Below are positions 8,236-17,174 of a DNA stretch of 55,999 nt, in pieces. Every line of letters begins with the position of its first letter. Within the stretch, counting starts at the first letter, position 1. Position numbers and translations under genes: made by a program. Under the pieces are notes generated by a model. It was not told the DNA's origin. It saw only the letters and a program-made list of their open reading frames with translations, and searched no databases. This DNA comes from Burkholderia anthina. Lineage in GTDB: Bacteria > Pseudomonadota > Gammaproteobacteria > Burkholderiales > Burkholderiaceae. The stretch covers positions 1 to 55,999 of the forward strand of contig NZ_CABVLY010000041.1 of the NCBI RefSeq assembly GCF_902498995.1, written 5' to 3'.

Positions 8236-10904
8236 GTTGTTCCCTCCTCGTCGAACCGGTACGCGAATTCGCCGCCAACCGCATTCACTTCGATCGACGT
8301 CAGCGCACGCCCTTCGAGCGTGGCCTCGAGGATCGCGCGGCCGATCCGCGGCATCACGGTATGCGTGAGGATCGCGTCGACCATCCGGCCGCCGGATTCG
8401 ATGGTTCGGCAGCGCTCGACGATCAGCGCGGTCGCCGCGTCGGAGCACTGCAGCCGGATCCCGTGATGCAGGTCGATCCGCTTCTCGAAGCGTCGCAACT
8501 GGAGCTCGACGATGCGCGCGAGCGTCGCATCGGTCAGCGGGTAGTAAGGCACGACGGTCAGCCGGCCGAGCAGCGCGGCCGGGAACACGTCGAGCAGCGG
8601 TGCGCGCAGCGCATCGGCGAGCGTTTGCATGTCGGGCAGGCGATCCGGGGCGCGGCACAGCTGCATCACGCGATCGGCGCCAACGTTCGAGGTCAGCAGG
8701 ATCACGGTATGCCGGAAATCGATGTCGCGCCCCTCGCCATCCTCCATCCAGCCCTTGTCGAACACCTGGAAGAAAATCTCGTGCACGTCGCGATGCGCCT
8801 TCTCGATCTCGTCGAGCAGCACGACGCTGTACGGCCGCCGGCGCACGGCCTCGGTGAGCACCCCGCCCTGTCCGTAGCCGACGTAGCCGGGCGGCGCGCC
8901 CTTCAGCGTCGATACCGTGTGCGCCTCCTGGAACTCGCTCATGTTGATCGTGATCGCGTTGCGCTCGCCGCCGTACAGCGTGTCGGCCAGCGCAAGCGCG
9001 GTCTCGGTCTTGCCGACACCGGACGGCCCGCACAGCAGGAACACGCCGTGCGGCTTGGTCGGGTCGTCGAGCTTCGCGCGCGCGGTCTGGATCCGTTCGG
9101 CGATCAGTTCGACCGCATGCCACTGGCCGACGACGCGTTCGCCGAGCGTTTCGGCGAGCTTCAGCACGGCCTGCGTTTCGTCGCGCACCATCCGGCCGAG
9201 CGGGATGCCGGTCCAGTCGGCGACGACGGCGGCAACGGCATGCGTGTCGACGGCGGGCAGCACGAGCGGTGCGTCGCCCTGCATCTCGGCCAGCGCCCGC
9301 TGCGCGGCGGCCAGGCGCGATTGAACATCGGCGCGTGCGGCGGCGGAAAGCTCGTGCGACGGATCGTCGTCGAGCAGTGCCGCGCGAGATTCGACGATCG
9401 CCGTCAACGCATCGCGCTCGCCCTGCCAGCGCATGTCGAGCCGATCGAGTTCCGTCTGCACGGCGGCAAGCCCGGTATCGATCGCGTCGCGCCGCGCGAT
9501 GTCGCCGCTGCCGAGCGTGCATTCGCGCCCGACCCGTTCGCGCTCGACGCGCAGGCCGTCGATGCGCCGCCGCGCGTCCTCGATCGGCGCGGGCACCGCG
9601 TGCTGGCTGACGGCGACGCGCGCGCAAGCCGTATCGAGCAGGCTGATCGCCTTGTCCGGCAACTGCCGCGCGGGAATATATCGGTGCGACAGCGTCACGG
9701 CGGCCTGCAGCGCGTCGTCGAGCACGAGCACGCGATGGTGCGCTTCGAGTTTCGCGGCGAGGCCGCGCAGCATCGTCACCGCAGCCGCCTCTTCGGGTTC
9801 GAGCACGTGCACGAGCTGGAAGCGCCGCGTCAGCGCCGGGTCCTTCTCGATGTACTGCTTGTACTCGGACCACGTCGTCGCGCCGATCGTGCGCAGCAGG
9901 CCGCGCGCGAGCGCGGGTTTCAGCAGGTTCGCGGCGTCGCCGGTGCCGGCCGCCCCGCCTGCGCCGACGAGCGTATGGACTTCGTCGATGAACAGGATCG
10001 CCGGTTGCTCGGACGACATCGCTTCGTCGATCACGCCGCGCAGCCGGCTCTCGAATTCACCCTTCACGCTCGCGCCGGCCTGGAGCAGCCCGATATCGAG
10101 CAGATACAGCGCAACGTCGCGCAGCGACGGCGGCACGTCGCCGGCCGCGATCCGCAGCGCGAAGCCTTCCGCGACGGCCGTCTTGCCGACGCCGGCCTCG
10201 CCGACCAGCAGCGGGTTGTTCTGCCGGCGCCGCAGCAGGATGTCGACGATCTGGCGGATCTCGGCGTCGCGCCCGACGACGGGGTCGATCTCGCCGGCCC
10301 GCGCGCGCGCGGTCAGGTCGACGGCGAAGCGCGCAAGGGCCGAACCTTCCGCGGGCGGCACGCCGCACGTTGCGGCAGCGGCGCCGCCCGCGCCCGAGCC
10401 CGCGTCGGGATGTGCGGCCGGTGGCGCCTCCGGCGAGCCGTCGACGATCGATTCGAGTTCGTCGGCGAGCAAGTCGGGCACGACGCGTTCGAACTCGCGC
10501 GCGATCGCATACAACACGTTGCGCAACTGCGGCGTCTTCAGGATCGCGAGCAGCAGGACCGCACCGCGAATCCGCGTCGCGTCGTATTTCAACGTGGCAT
10601 AGACCCACGCGCGCTCGACCGCGTCGTCGATGTGCACGGACAGGTCCGACACCGATCCCGCGCCGCGCGGCAGCCGCTCGAGCGCGGCCACCAGCCCGCG
10701 GTCGATGGCGGCCTCGTCGATCCCGAACCTGCGCAATACGCGCTGCAGGTCGCCGTCGGGCCGCTGCAGGAGCTGCTTGAACCAGTGCGCGAGCTCCACG
10801 TACGGATTGCCGCGCAGCCGGCAGAATCCGGTGGCCTGCTCGAGCGTCTCGTAGAGAAGCGGATCGAGCTTTCCGAACAGGTTGACGCGGCCGATATCGG
10901 ACAT
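8232..10904 (-). CDS. clpV: T6SS sheath-disassembly AAA+ ATPase ClpV (TssH)
   Basis: 890 aa, the usual length for TssH. The N-terminal Clp repeat domain (1-about 160) would bind TssC. Two AAA+ modules follow: Walker A GEAGVGKT near 240 with Walker B ILFIDEVHTL, and Walker A GPSGVGKT near 629 with VVLLDEIEKAH. The middle region (about 420-540) is a coiled-coil spacer. A Gly/Ala-rich linker (PEAPPAAHPDAGSGAGG) separates the N-domain from the first ATPase. ClpV recycles contracted TssB/TssC sheath by ATP hydrolysis in the cytoplasm. It starts 12 bp after tssG and its TGA overlaps the vgrG GTG (GTGA), which suggests translational coupling. Confidence 0.97.
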   Translation of the reverse strand: MSDIGRVNLFGKLDPLLYETLEQATGFCRLRGNPYVELAHWFKQLLQRPDGDLQRVLRRFGIDEAAIDRGLVAALERLPRGAGSVSDLSVHIDDAVERAWVYATLKYDATRIRGAVLLLAILKTPQLRNVLYAIAREFERVVPDLLADELESIVDGSPEAPPAAHPDAGSGAGGAAAATCGVPPAEGSALARFAVDLTARARAGEIDPVVGRDAEIRQIVDILLRRRQNNPLLVGEAGVGKTAVAEGFALRIAAGDVPPSLRDVALYLLDIGLLQAGASVKGEFESRLRGVIDEAMSSEQPAILFIDEVHTLVGAGGAAGTGDAANLLKPALARGLLRTIGATTWSEYKQYIEKDPALTRRFQLVHVLEPEEAAAVTMLRGLAAKLEAHHRVLVLDDALQAAVTLSHRYIPARQLPDKAISLLDTACARVAVSQHAVPAPIEDARRRIDGLRVERERVGRECTLGSGDIARRDAIDTGLAAVQTELDRLDMRWQGERDALTAIVESRAALLDDDPSHELSAAARADVQSRLAAAQRALAEMQGDAPLVLPAVDTHAVAAVVADWTGIPLGRMVRDETQAVLKLAETLGERVVGQWHAVELIAERIQTARAKLDDPTKPHGVFLLCGPSGVGKTETALALADTLYGGERNAITINMSEFQEAHTVSTLKGAPPGYVGYGQGGVLTEAVRRRPYSVVLLDEIEKAHRDVHEIFFQVFDKGWMEDGEGRDIDFRHTVILLTSNVGADRVMQLCRAPDRLPDMQTLADALRAPLLDVFPAALLGRLTVVPYYPLTDATLARIVELQLRRFEKRIDLHHGIRLQCSDAATALIVERCRTIESGGRMVDAILTHTVMPRIGRAILEATLEGRALTSIEVNAVGGEFAYRFDEEGTT

Positions 10905-10916
10905 GACGGTTCCCGT

Positions 10917-12050
10917 TTAGGCGGTTTCGCGATGAAAGGCGGCGCCGGTACGCGGCAGGTCGCGACGGCGTGCGTCGTAACGGACGACGAGATCGCGCGC
11001 GGGCCCCGCATCCAGCCGCTGCCCGAGCCACGCGGTACGGCCGAGGCCCTGCGCCGCGCCGAGCGCGATCGCCGGCACCGCGTCGGCCGCGAGTTCGAGC
11101 TGCACGTCCCAGTCGAACTCGATGCCGACGTATTCGCGCACCCAGTGCGCGAGCTGACGCGCGTGCGGGCCGCCGGGCAGGAAGCGCCGGTACGCGTCGA
11201 GCGACAGCGGCCCGAGCACGATCCGGAAATGCGACTGCGCGTCGCGCACCGCGATGCCGAGCGCGACGCCGCCGACGCGCATGGTCGGCCGCGTCGCACG
11301 GATCGTGCAGCGCTGCGACCGCTCGATCGCGACCCAGCGCGGCACGTGCTCGACGATGCGCGCGTCGACGCCGAAATGCTGGCGCAGGATCTGCACGAGC
11401 CCTTCCGGGTTGCGCGTGTGCCGCACGAGATGGCTCGCATGGAAATACAGCGCGTGCGGTGCGAGCGCGTCGGCTGCCGTGCGCCGGGCAGCGGCGGGCG
11501 CGGCCGGCTCGTCGCCGTGCGCCGCGCGCCCGATCAGGCTCGCGACATACGCGTCGAACCGTGCGCGTCCCGGCCGATCGAGGCTCACCGCCGGCTGCGC
11601 GTCGGCCCACGCCCGGTAGAACAGCAGGATCAGCCGGTGATGGAACAGGTCCGCGAAGGCGGCGAAGGTCGGATCGTCGTGCTGGGCCGCGCGCTCGTGC
11701 GCGTATTCGGTCAGGTGGGTCGGCAGCGGCCCGTTCGGCCCGAACAACCCGAACCCGTGGATCGCGATGCGCGGCCGCACGACGCCACCGCCGCCGTCGC
11801 CGTCGTCGGATACGCCGGCCAGCATCGATGCCGCGAACGCGAGCGACGGCTGCTGACCGAGCCGCACCGGCTCGTCGCGCGGCCGCGCGGCATGACCGAG
11901 CGGCACGCGGCCAGGCGACAGCGCGTCGAGCCAGCGCAATGCCGCGAACAAGTCGTAGCCATGCGGGGCGGCACGCAGCCGTGCCCACCACGCATCGCGG
12001 CGTGCGGTGTCGGTAACCGGCTGCGCGCCGGGCGGCGTGCCGTGTTTCAT
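10917..12050 (-). CDS. tssG: T6SS baseplate protein TssG
   Basis: 377 aa. The start is the ATG in the ATGA overlap with the tssF stop; the open frame extends further upstream but has no better start. Family features are an early AAPHGYDLFAALRWLDAL, then LFGPNGPLPTHLTEYAHER and DLFHHRLILLFYRAW, and a C-terminal TWLGQ-like segment (RTAWLGQRL). TssG forms the baseplate wedge with TssE, TssF and TssK that docks the sheath on the membrane complex. The residues around 90-100 contain a Gly/Asp stretch (DDGDGGGG), probably a loop. Confidence 0.95.
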   Translation of the reverse strand: MKHGTPPGAQPVTDTARRDAWWARLRAAPHGYDLFAALRWLDALSPGRVPLGHAARPRDEPVRLGQQPSLAFAASMLAGVSDDGDGGGGVVRPRIAIHGFGLFGPNGPLPTHLTEYAHERAAQHDDPTFAAFADLFHHRLILLFYRAWADAQPAVSLDRPGRARFDAYVASLIGRAAHGDEPAAPAAARRTAADALAPHALYFHASHLVRHTRNPEGLVQILRQHFGVDARIVEHVPRWVAIERSQRCTIRATRPTMRVGGVALGIAVRDAQSHFRIVLGPLSLDAYRRFLPGGPHARQLAHWVREYVGIEFDWDVQLELAADAVPAIALGAAQGLGRTAWLGQRLDAGPARDLVVRYDARRRDLPRTGAAFHRETA

Positions 12051-13918
12051 ATCGCCGGCCGCCGGCCGATCCGCGCCGGCCAGTGCGCGAGCGTGCCGCG
12101 CTGTGCGCTGGTCAGCACGCATTCGGCGAACGCGTTGATCGACACGTGACGCGCGAAGAACTGTTCGAGCACCGCGCCGAGCAGGAACGGACTGTCGCCG
12201 GAAAACGCATGATCGTCGACGGTCACGTCGACCTGCACGCCGCGCCCGAACATCAGCGGCCCGAGCGCCGGCAGCCGCCGGAACACGGGCGAAAACGCGA
12301 CGCGTCGCACACCGTCGATCTGCCGGCGCATCGCGGCGTCGGCCGGATCGGCGTGCAGGCCGAGCAGTTCGCGCAGCGCATGCGCGCCCTCGTCGTCGTC
12401 GAGATCGGTCAGCGTCTGCCGCGCGAGCCCGAGATGGCGAATGAGCCGCCAGGCCGTCTGCGCATCGGCGACGGGCGGGCGCGGTCGCGACGGGCCGCGA
12501 ATCGCGACGACTCGCTCGACGGGCGCGGAGATGCGCAGCGTGAACGCGTTCGCGTCGCCCGGCGGCAGCAGCAACGCGAGGTCGCGGTTCGTGCACAGCG
12601 TGTCGACGGCCAGGTAGCGCATCGTTTCGTCGTACGGCGCGCACTGGCTGTCGACGAGCGACACGTAGGTTTCGCTGCCGACGTAACCGGTGCGCGTGCC
12701 GTTCGCGCGCGCCTGTGCGGACACCAGCCGAGGCTCGCGGCGCATCGTGTAGTACGCGCCGTAGTTGCCGTCGTCGCTCGCGAACGACGCATGAAACGGC
12801 CGGAATTCGCGCGACTGGCCGTCGTCGCGCTGTTCGCTCGCGAGCCGCTGCACCGCATAGACCTCGTGATCGAGCGGCCGGCTGCGGTCGACGACGACGT
12901 GATGCTCGCGCGCGCCCGGCTGCACCCGGATGCGGTCGCCGCGACGCGCGAACAGGTTCACGGCCGGCGTGCAGTTCAGCGCCAGATGCCGCGCATCGAC
13001 GGCCGCCTCGAGCGCCGCGTCGTGGCGGTCGAGCAGCACGGTCAGCTCGCATTCGTCGCCGGTGGCGCGCGCGAGTGCGGCACGCAGCCCGCCGATGCTG
13101 AAGAACAGGAAGCGCGCCGGAAACGCGAAATACTCGCGCAGCAACCGGTAGCCGTGAAAGCTGCGCCCGTCGTCAGGCAGGATGGCCTGCGCCGGATCGA
13201 AACCCTCGTGGACGATCGCGTCGGCATCGAGCGTGTGCAGCCAGCGCGGCGGCTGCCCCGGGTCGTGGCAGACGACGCCGAGCGCATGCGCGGCGATCAG
13301 TTCCAGCAGATGCAGCGCGTCGCGCTCGGGGCCCGCGAGATGAAAGGTCAGCCGATCGAGCGGCAATTGCGAGAGCCTGGCGCCGCCGCGGGCCTTGAGC
13401 CGGATGCGCAGCGCGCCGCGCACGTCCTGGCGTGCCGGCACGGCGCCGCGCGGCAGCCACGACGGCGCGCCGGTCACGGTCGCGCCGGTCAGTTCGAGCG
13501 GCCACAGCGTCAGGTCGTGCGCGGTACGGAATTCGCAAGCGGTCTGCTCGGACGCGGCCGCGCGGGCGCGCAGCGCGGTGCCGGCCGGCAGCCGCCAGCC
13601 TTGCGCGAGGCTGCCTTCGTTGAGCATCGGCGCGAACTGCACGATCGCCATCGACGGCAGCGGCGCGAGATAGCCGGGATACACCGCATCGAGCAATGCC
13701 TGCGTGAAGCGCGGAAACTCGGCGTCCATCTTCAACTGCACGCGCGCGGTGAGGAAGCTGAAGCCTTCGAGCAAGCGTTCGACGTACGGATCGGGCGGCC
13801 CCGATTCGTGCAGCCGCAGCCGCGCGGCGACCTTCGGGAACTGCTGCGCGAATTCGTCGCCGAGTTCGCGCAGGTACGCGAGTTCGCGGTTGTAGTAGTC
13901 GAGCAGGCGTGTATCCAT
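12047..13918 (-). CDS. tssF: T6SS baseplate protein TssF
   Basis: 623 aa, the usual family length. It opens LLDYYNRELAYLRELGDEFA, then FPKVAARLRL, DPYVERLLEGFSFLTARV and LDAVYPGYLAPLPSMAIVQF, all typical of TssF (VC_A0110/ImpG). I chose the ATG at 13918 over the longer open frame because it begins this conserved N-terminus and has GGGAAG upstream. It lies 4 bp after tssE and overlaps tssG by ATGA. TssF is the structural core of the baseplate wedge, working with TssG (usually two TssF to one TssG). Confidence 0.96.
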   Translation of the reverse strand: MDTRLLDYYNRELAYLRELGDEFAQQFPKVAARLRLHESGPPDPYVERLLEGFSFLTARVQLKMDAEFPRFTQALLDAVYPGYLAPLPSMAIVQFAPMLNEGSLAQGWRLPAGTALRARAAASEQTACEFRTAHDLTLWPLELTGATVTGAPSWLPRGAVPARQDVRGALRIRLKARGGARLSQLPLDRLTFHLAGPERDALHLLELIAAHALGVVCHDPGQPPRWLHTLDADAIVHEGFDPAQAILPDDGRSFHGYRLLREYFAFPARFLFFSIGGLRAALARATGDECELTVLLDRHDAALEAAVDARHLALNCTPAVNLFARRGDRIRVQPGAREHHVVVDRSRPLDHEVYAVQRLASEQRDDGQSREFRPFHASFASDDGNYGAYYTMRREPRLVSAQARANGTRTGYVGSETYVSLVDSQCAPYDETMRYLAVDTLCTNRDLALLLPPGDANAFTLRISAPVERVVAIRGPSRPRPPVADAQTAWRLIRHLGLARQTLTDLDDDEGAHALRELLGLHADPADAAMRRQIDGVRRVAFSPVFRRLPALGPLMFGRGVQVDVTVDDHAFSGDSPFLLGAVLEQFFARHVSINAFAECVLTSAQRGTLAHWPARIGRRPAI

Positions 13919-13922
13919 CGTG

Positions 13923-14477
13923 TCAGCTTCCCGTTGCCGACTGCAGCGACATCGCGCCCGTCTCGAGGTCGAGGTCGGAGCGCAGCACGAATTCGACCGG
14001 ATGCGGGATCGACCACAGCGTGCCGCGAATCTCGAACAGCAGCACGTTGTGACGCCGCTCGCCGGCGCGCGCGCCCGATGCATCGGCGATGCTGTGCACC
14101 TCGACGCTGTCGGGCGCGATGCGCGGCTCGAAGCGGACGATCGCATCGCGGATCGACGCCTCGACCGCCATGCGTTCGACGCCCGACATCGGCTTGCCGA
14201 CGAGCGGCCGCATCCCGTAATTGACCACCGACGCCTGGGCGTGCGCGAACGCGGCCCAGTCGACGAAACCGTCCTCGGCGTTGCGGGTATTGAGCAGCCA
14301 CGCGAGATCGCGCAGCACGGCCGCGCGCAGGCGCTCGGCGTCGATCCACTGCGTGCCGGGCAGATCGGTCGCGCGCTGCGGCGCGTCGTCGGTCAGCCGG
14401 TCGAGCAGCGCGGGCTGCAGCCGGTCGCGCATGCCGCCGTGCCGGCCGTCGCGGGTATGCGGGTCGTCCGTCGTCAT
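13923..14477 (-). CDS. tssE: T6SS baseplate gp25-like protein TssE
   Basis: 184 aa. It shows the gp25/GPW lysozyme-like fold: LRAAVLRDLAWLLNTR, then NYGMRPLVGKP, ASIRDAIVRFEPRI and a C-terminal LLFEIRGTLW. The first 50 residues form the basic/Asp-rich leader common in TssE proteins. In phage T4 the counterpart starts sheath polymerisation at the baseplate, and TssE is inferred to do the same here. It starts 10 bp after hcp and ends 4 bp before tssF. Confidence 0.93.
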   Translation of the reverse strand: MTTDDPHTRDGRHGGMRDRLQPALLDRLTDDAPQRATDLPGTQWIDAERLRAAVLRDLAWLLNTRNAEDGFVDWAAFAHAQASVVNYGMRPLVGKPMSGVERMAVEASIRDAIVRFEPRIAPDSVEVHSIADASGARAGERRHNVLLFEIRGTLWSIPHPVEFVLRSDLDLETGAMSLQSATGS

Positions 14478-14487
14478 CGTCGCACCG

Positions 14488-14979
14488 TCACATCTCGGTG
14501 TTTTCCTTGATGTTCCAGCCGACCGACACCTCGGCGCCCTTGCCGCCGTTGTCGTTCTGCTGCCAGTACTGCTTCTTCACCTTCGCGGCCTGGAAGCCGT
14601 AGTGCATCATCAGCCGGTCGGCCGCGTCGCCGGGATCGATGCCCGCGACCTGCGCGGACGTGACGAGCACTTCCTGCAGCGTCACGCGCATGAACTCGAC
14701 CTGCGTGCCGCCCGTCTTGCACGCGGAGATCTCGATCTTCGGCAAGTGCTTGCCGCTCGCGCAGTTCTTGACGATCGCGGGCGCACCCTTGTCCATGTAC
14801 GCGGCCACGACGAGATCGTTGAAGCTCGCCTTGCCCGCGTTGCCGCCGCTGCCGCTCGCCATCGCGCCCGGCTGGCTCGCGCCCCACGTGAACGATTCGA
14901 TGTCGGTCCAGCCCTTGTGCTGCGCGTCCGCCGATTCGCCGGTCACGCCGTCCACCTTCATAAACATTGCCACGCCCAT
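14488..14979 (-). CDS. hcp: T6SS tube protein Hcp (TssD)
   Basis: 163 aa. Hcp features are MFMKVDGVTGES, HKGWTDIESFTWG, DLVVAAYMDKGAP and a C-terminal GWNIKENTEM. Hexameric rings of Hcp stack into the inner tube that is expelled with VgrG. GGAG sits 6 bp before the first ATG; a second ATG four codons in is possible but has no separate ribosome site. It lies 71 bp from tssC, the widest gap in this part of the series, so a transcript end or an extra start just before hcp is possible, though I see no clear promoter there. Confidence 0.97.
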   Translation of the reverse strand: MGVAMFMKVDGVTGESADAQHKGWTDIESFTWGASQPGAMASGSGGNAGKASFNDLVVAAYMDKGAPAIVKNCASGKHLPKIEISACKTGGTQVEFMRVTLQEVLVTSAQVAGIDPGDAADRLMMHYGFQAAKVKKQYWQQNDNGGKGAEVSVGWNIKENTEM

Positions 14980-15050
14980 TGCCGTCTCCGTTTCGGTGCG
15001 AAATCAGGTTGAATGCCGGGTTGAATGCGGTCCCGAATGCCGATGGCCGT

Positions 15051-16568
15051 TCACTCGTTCGCCGCCTTCGCGGACGGCAGCCGCGAGATGAGTCGCAGCG
15101 ACACGGTGAGCCCTTCGAGTTGGTAGTGCGGTCTCAGGAAAAATTTCGACGTGTAGTAGCCGGGGTTGTCCTCGACCTCGTCGACGACCACCTGTGCCGC
15201 CGCGAGCGGCTTGCGCGCCTTGGTTTCCTGCGACGAATTCACGGGGTCGCCATCGACGTAGTTCATGATCCAGTCGTTCAGCCAGCGCTCCATGTCGTCG
15301 CGCTCGCGGAACGAGCCGATCTTGTCGCGCACGATGCATTTCAGGTAGTGCGCGAACCGGCAGCACGCGAACAGGTAAGGCAGGCGGCCGGACAGCCGCG
15401 CGTTCGCGGTCGCGTCGGGGTCGTGATACTCGGCCGGCTGGTACAGCGACTGCGCGCCGATGAATGCCGCGAAATCCGAGTTCTTCCGATGCACGAACGG
15501 CATGAAGCCGTTCTTCGCGAGCTCGGCCTCGCGGCGGTCGCTGATCGCGATCTCGGTCGGGCATTTCTGGTCGACGCCGCCGTCGTCGGTCGGGAACGTG
15601 TGACTCGGCAGCCCTTCGACCGCCCCGCCCGATTCGACGCCGCGAATCGACGAACACCAGCCGTACAGCTTGAACGAGCGATTGATGTTCGCGGCCATCG
15701 CGTAGGCGGAATTCGCCCACGTGTAGCGGTCGTGGTTCGCGGCGTCGGTGTCCTCCTCGAAGTCGAATTCGTCGACCGGATTGGTGCGTGCGCCATACGG
15801 TAGCCGCGCGAGAAAGCGCGGCATCGCGAGGCCGACGTAGCGCGAATCCTCCGACTGCCGCAGGCTGCGCCAGGCCGCGTATTCGGTGTTCTGGAAGATC
15901 TTGGTCAGATCGCGCGGATTCGACAGCTCCTGCCACGAATCCATCTGCATCAGGTCCGGCGACGCGCCCGCGATGAACGGCGCATGCGCGGCCGCCGCGA
16001 TCTTCGACAGCTCGCCGAGCATCTCGACGTCCGGCGGGCTGTGATTGAAGTAGAAGTCGCCGACGAGGCAGCCGAACGGCTCGCCGCCGAACTGCCCGTA
16101 CTCCTCCTCGTAGATCTTGCGGAACAGCGGGCTCTGGTCCCACGCGACGCCCTTGTAGCGTTTGAGCATCCGCGCGACCTCGTTGCGCGACGCCGGCAAC
16201 GCCTTGATCTTCAGCAGTTCGTCGGTCTCGGTGTGCGTGACGAGGTAATGCAGGCCGCGCCACGCGCCTTCGAGCGTCTGGAATTCGTCGTGATGCAGGA
16301 TCTGGTTGATCTGCTCGGACAGCTTCCGGTCGATTTCCGCGATGATCTGCTTCACGCTGCCGTATGCGTCGGTCGTCATGCCGACCGTGTGTTCGAGCGC
16401 CTGCTGCGCGAGCGTGCTCACCGCGCGCTCGACCGACTCGCGCGCCTCGGCCGTCTTCGGCTTGAACGCCTTCTGCAGCAGCGCGGCGAATTCGCCGGGC
16501 GCGGTGGCCGGCGCCGCAGTGCTGCGGGCGTCGCGGGCATCGGCACGGGATTGGGCGGGATCATTCAT
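15051..16568 (-). CDS. tssC: T6SS contractile sheath large subunit TssC
   Basis: 505 aa. Key stretches are LEGAWRGLHYLV, LLKIKALPASRNEV, SPLFRKIYEEEYGQFGGEP, a central LGLAMPRFLARLPYG-type segment, and the C-terminal RLISRLPS. All are diagnostic of VipB/EvpB-type TssC. It pairs with TssB to form the sheath whose contraction drives the Hcp tube. Its ATG overlaps the end of tssB by 8 bp, with GGAGG 7 bp upstream inside tssB, so the two sheath subunits are very likely translationally coupled. Confidence 0.97.
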   Translation of the reverse strand: MNDPAQSRADARDARSTAAPATAPGEFAALLQKAFKPKTAEARESVERAVSTLAQQALEHTVGMTTDAYGSVKQIIAEIDRKLSEQINQILHHDEFQTLEGAWRGLHYLVTHTETDELLKIKALPASRNEVARMLKRYKGVAWDQSPLFRKIYEEEYGQFGGEPFGCLVGDFYFNHSPPDVEMLGELSKIAAAAHAPFIAGASPDLMQMDSWQELSNPRDLTKIFQNTEYAAWRSLRQSEDSRYVGLAMPRFLARLPYGARTNPVDEFDFEEDTDAANHDRYTWANSAYAMAANINRSFKLYGWCSSIRGVESGGAVEGLPSHTFPTDDGGVDQKCPTEIAISDRREAELAKNGFMPFVHRKNSDFAAFIGAQSLYQPAEYHDPDATANARLSGRLPYLFACCRFAHYLKCIVRDKIGSFRERDDMERWLNDWIMNYVDGDPVNSSQETKARKPLAAAQVVVDEVEDNPGYYTSKFFLRPHYQLEGLTVSLRLISRLPSAKAANE

Positions 16569-17115
16569 CGCGGGCCTCCGGTTGGGTCGCGTCGCCGCCC
16601 TGCGCGTCGGGGCGCGGCTCGCGCACCAGCGTCTTCAGCAGGTCGGGGTCGTTGATCGCGCGTTCGATCAGTTGCTCGGCGCCGTGCTTGCCGTCCATGT
16701 ACGACAGCAGGTTCGACAGCTCGGTGCGCGCGTCCAGCAGCCGGCGCAGCGCGTCCACGTTGCGCGCGATCGCCGCCGGCGAGAAATCGTCGATCTGCTC
16801 GAACGTCAGGTCGACGCTGAGCATCCCTTCGCCCGTCAGCGTGTTCGGCACCTGGAACGCGACGCGCGGCGCGACCGACTTCATCCGCTCGTCGAAGTTG
16901 TCGATGTCGACCTCGAGGAACTTGCGCTCCGGCAGGTCCGGCAGCGGTTCGGCGCGCTTGCCCGCCAGGTCCGCGATGACGCCCATCACGAACGGCAGCT
17001 GCACCTTGCGCTCGGCGCCGTAGGTCTCGACGTCGTACTCGATCTGCACGCGCGGCGCCCGATTGCGCGCGATGAACTTCTGTCCGCTGCCTGCCGCCCT
17101 GGTTCTGTCCGTCAT
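16561..17115 (-). CDS. tssB: T6SS contractile sheath small subunit TssB
   Basis: 184 aa. Family features are QKFIARNRAPRVQIEYDVE near the start, then LPFVMGVIADLAG, LPERKFLEVDIDNFDERM, RVAFQVPNTL and LTFEQIDDFSPAAIARNV. It is the VipA-type partner of TssC. The open frame extends about 90 codons upstream, but GAAGGAG 8 bp before this ATG and the conserved N-terminus fix the start. The gap to tssA is 59 bp. The C-terminal 25 residues (PRPDAQGGDATQPEARDE) are acidic and probably disordered. Confidence 0.96.
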   Translation of the reverse strand: MTDRTRAAGSGQKFIARNRAPRVQIEYDVETYGAERKVQLPFVMGVIADLAGKRAEPLPDLPERKFLEVDIDNFDERMKSVAPRVAFQVPNTLTGEGMLSVDLTFEQIDDFSPAAIARNVDALRRLLDARTELSNLLSYMDGKHGAEQLIERAINDPDLLKTLVREPRPDAQGGDATQPEARDE

Positions 17116-17174
17116 CGTCCACTCCTTCACATCGATCAGATTGCATGTACGCCGCCGCCGCATGGCGGCCTGCC

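Noticed and set aside
9433..10602. 389-codon Ser/Arg-rich frame antisense to clpV
   Set aside because: It lies wholly inside the well-conserved ATPase gene and has only low-complexity sequence.
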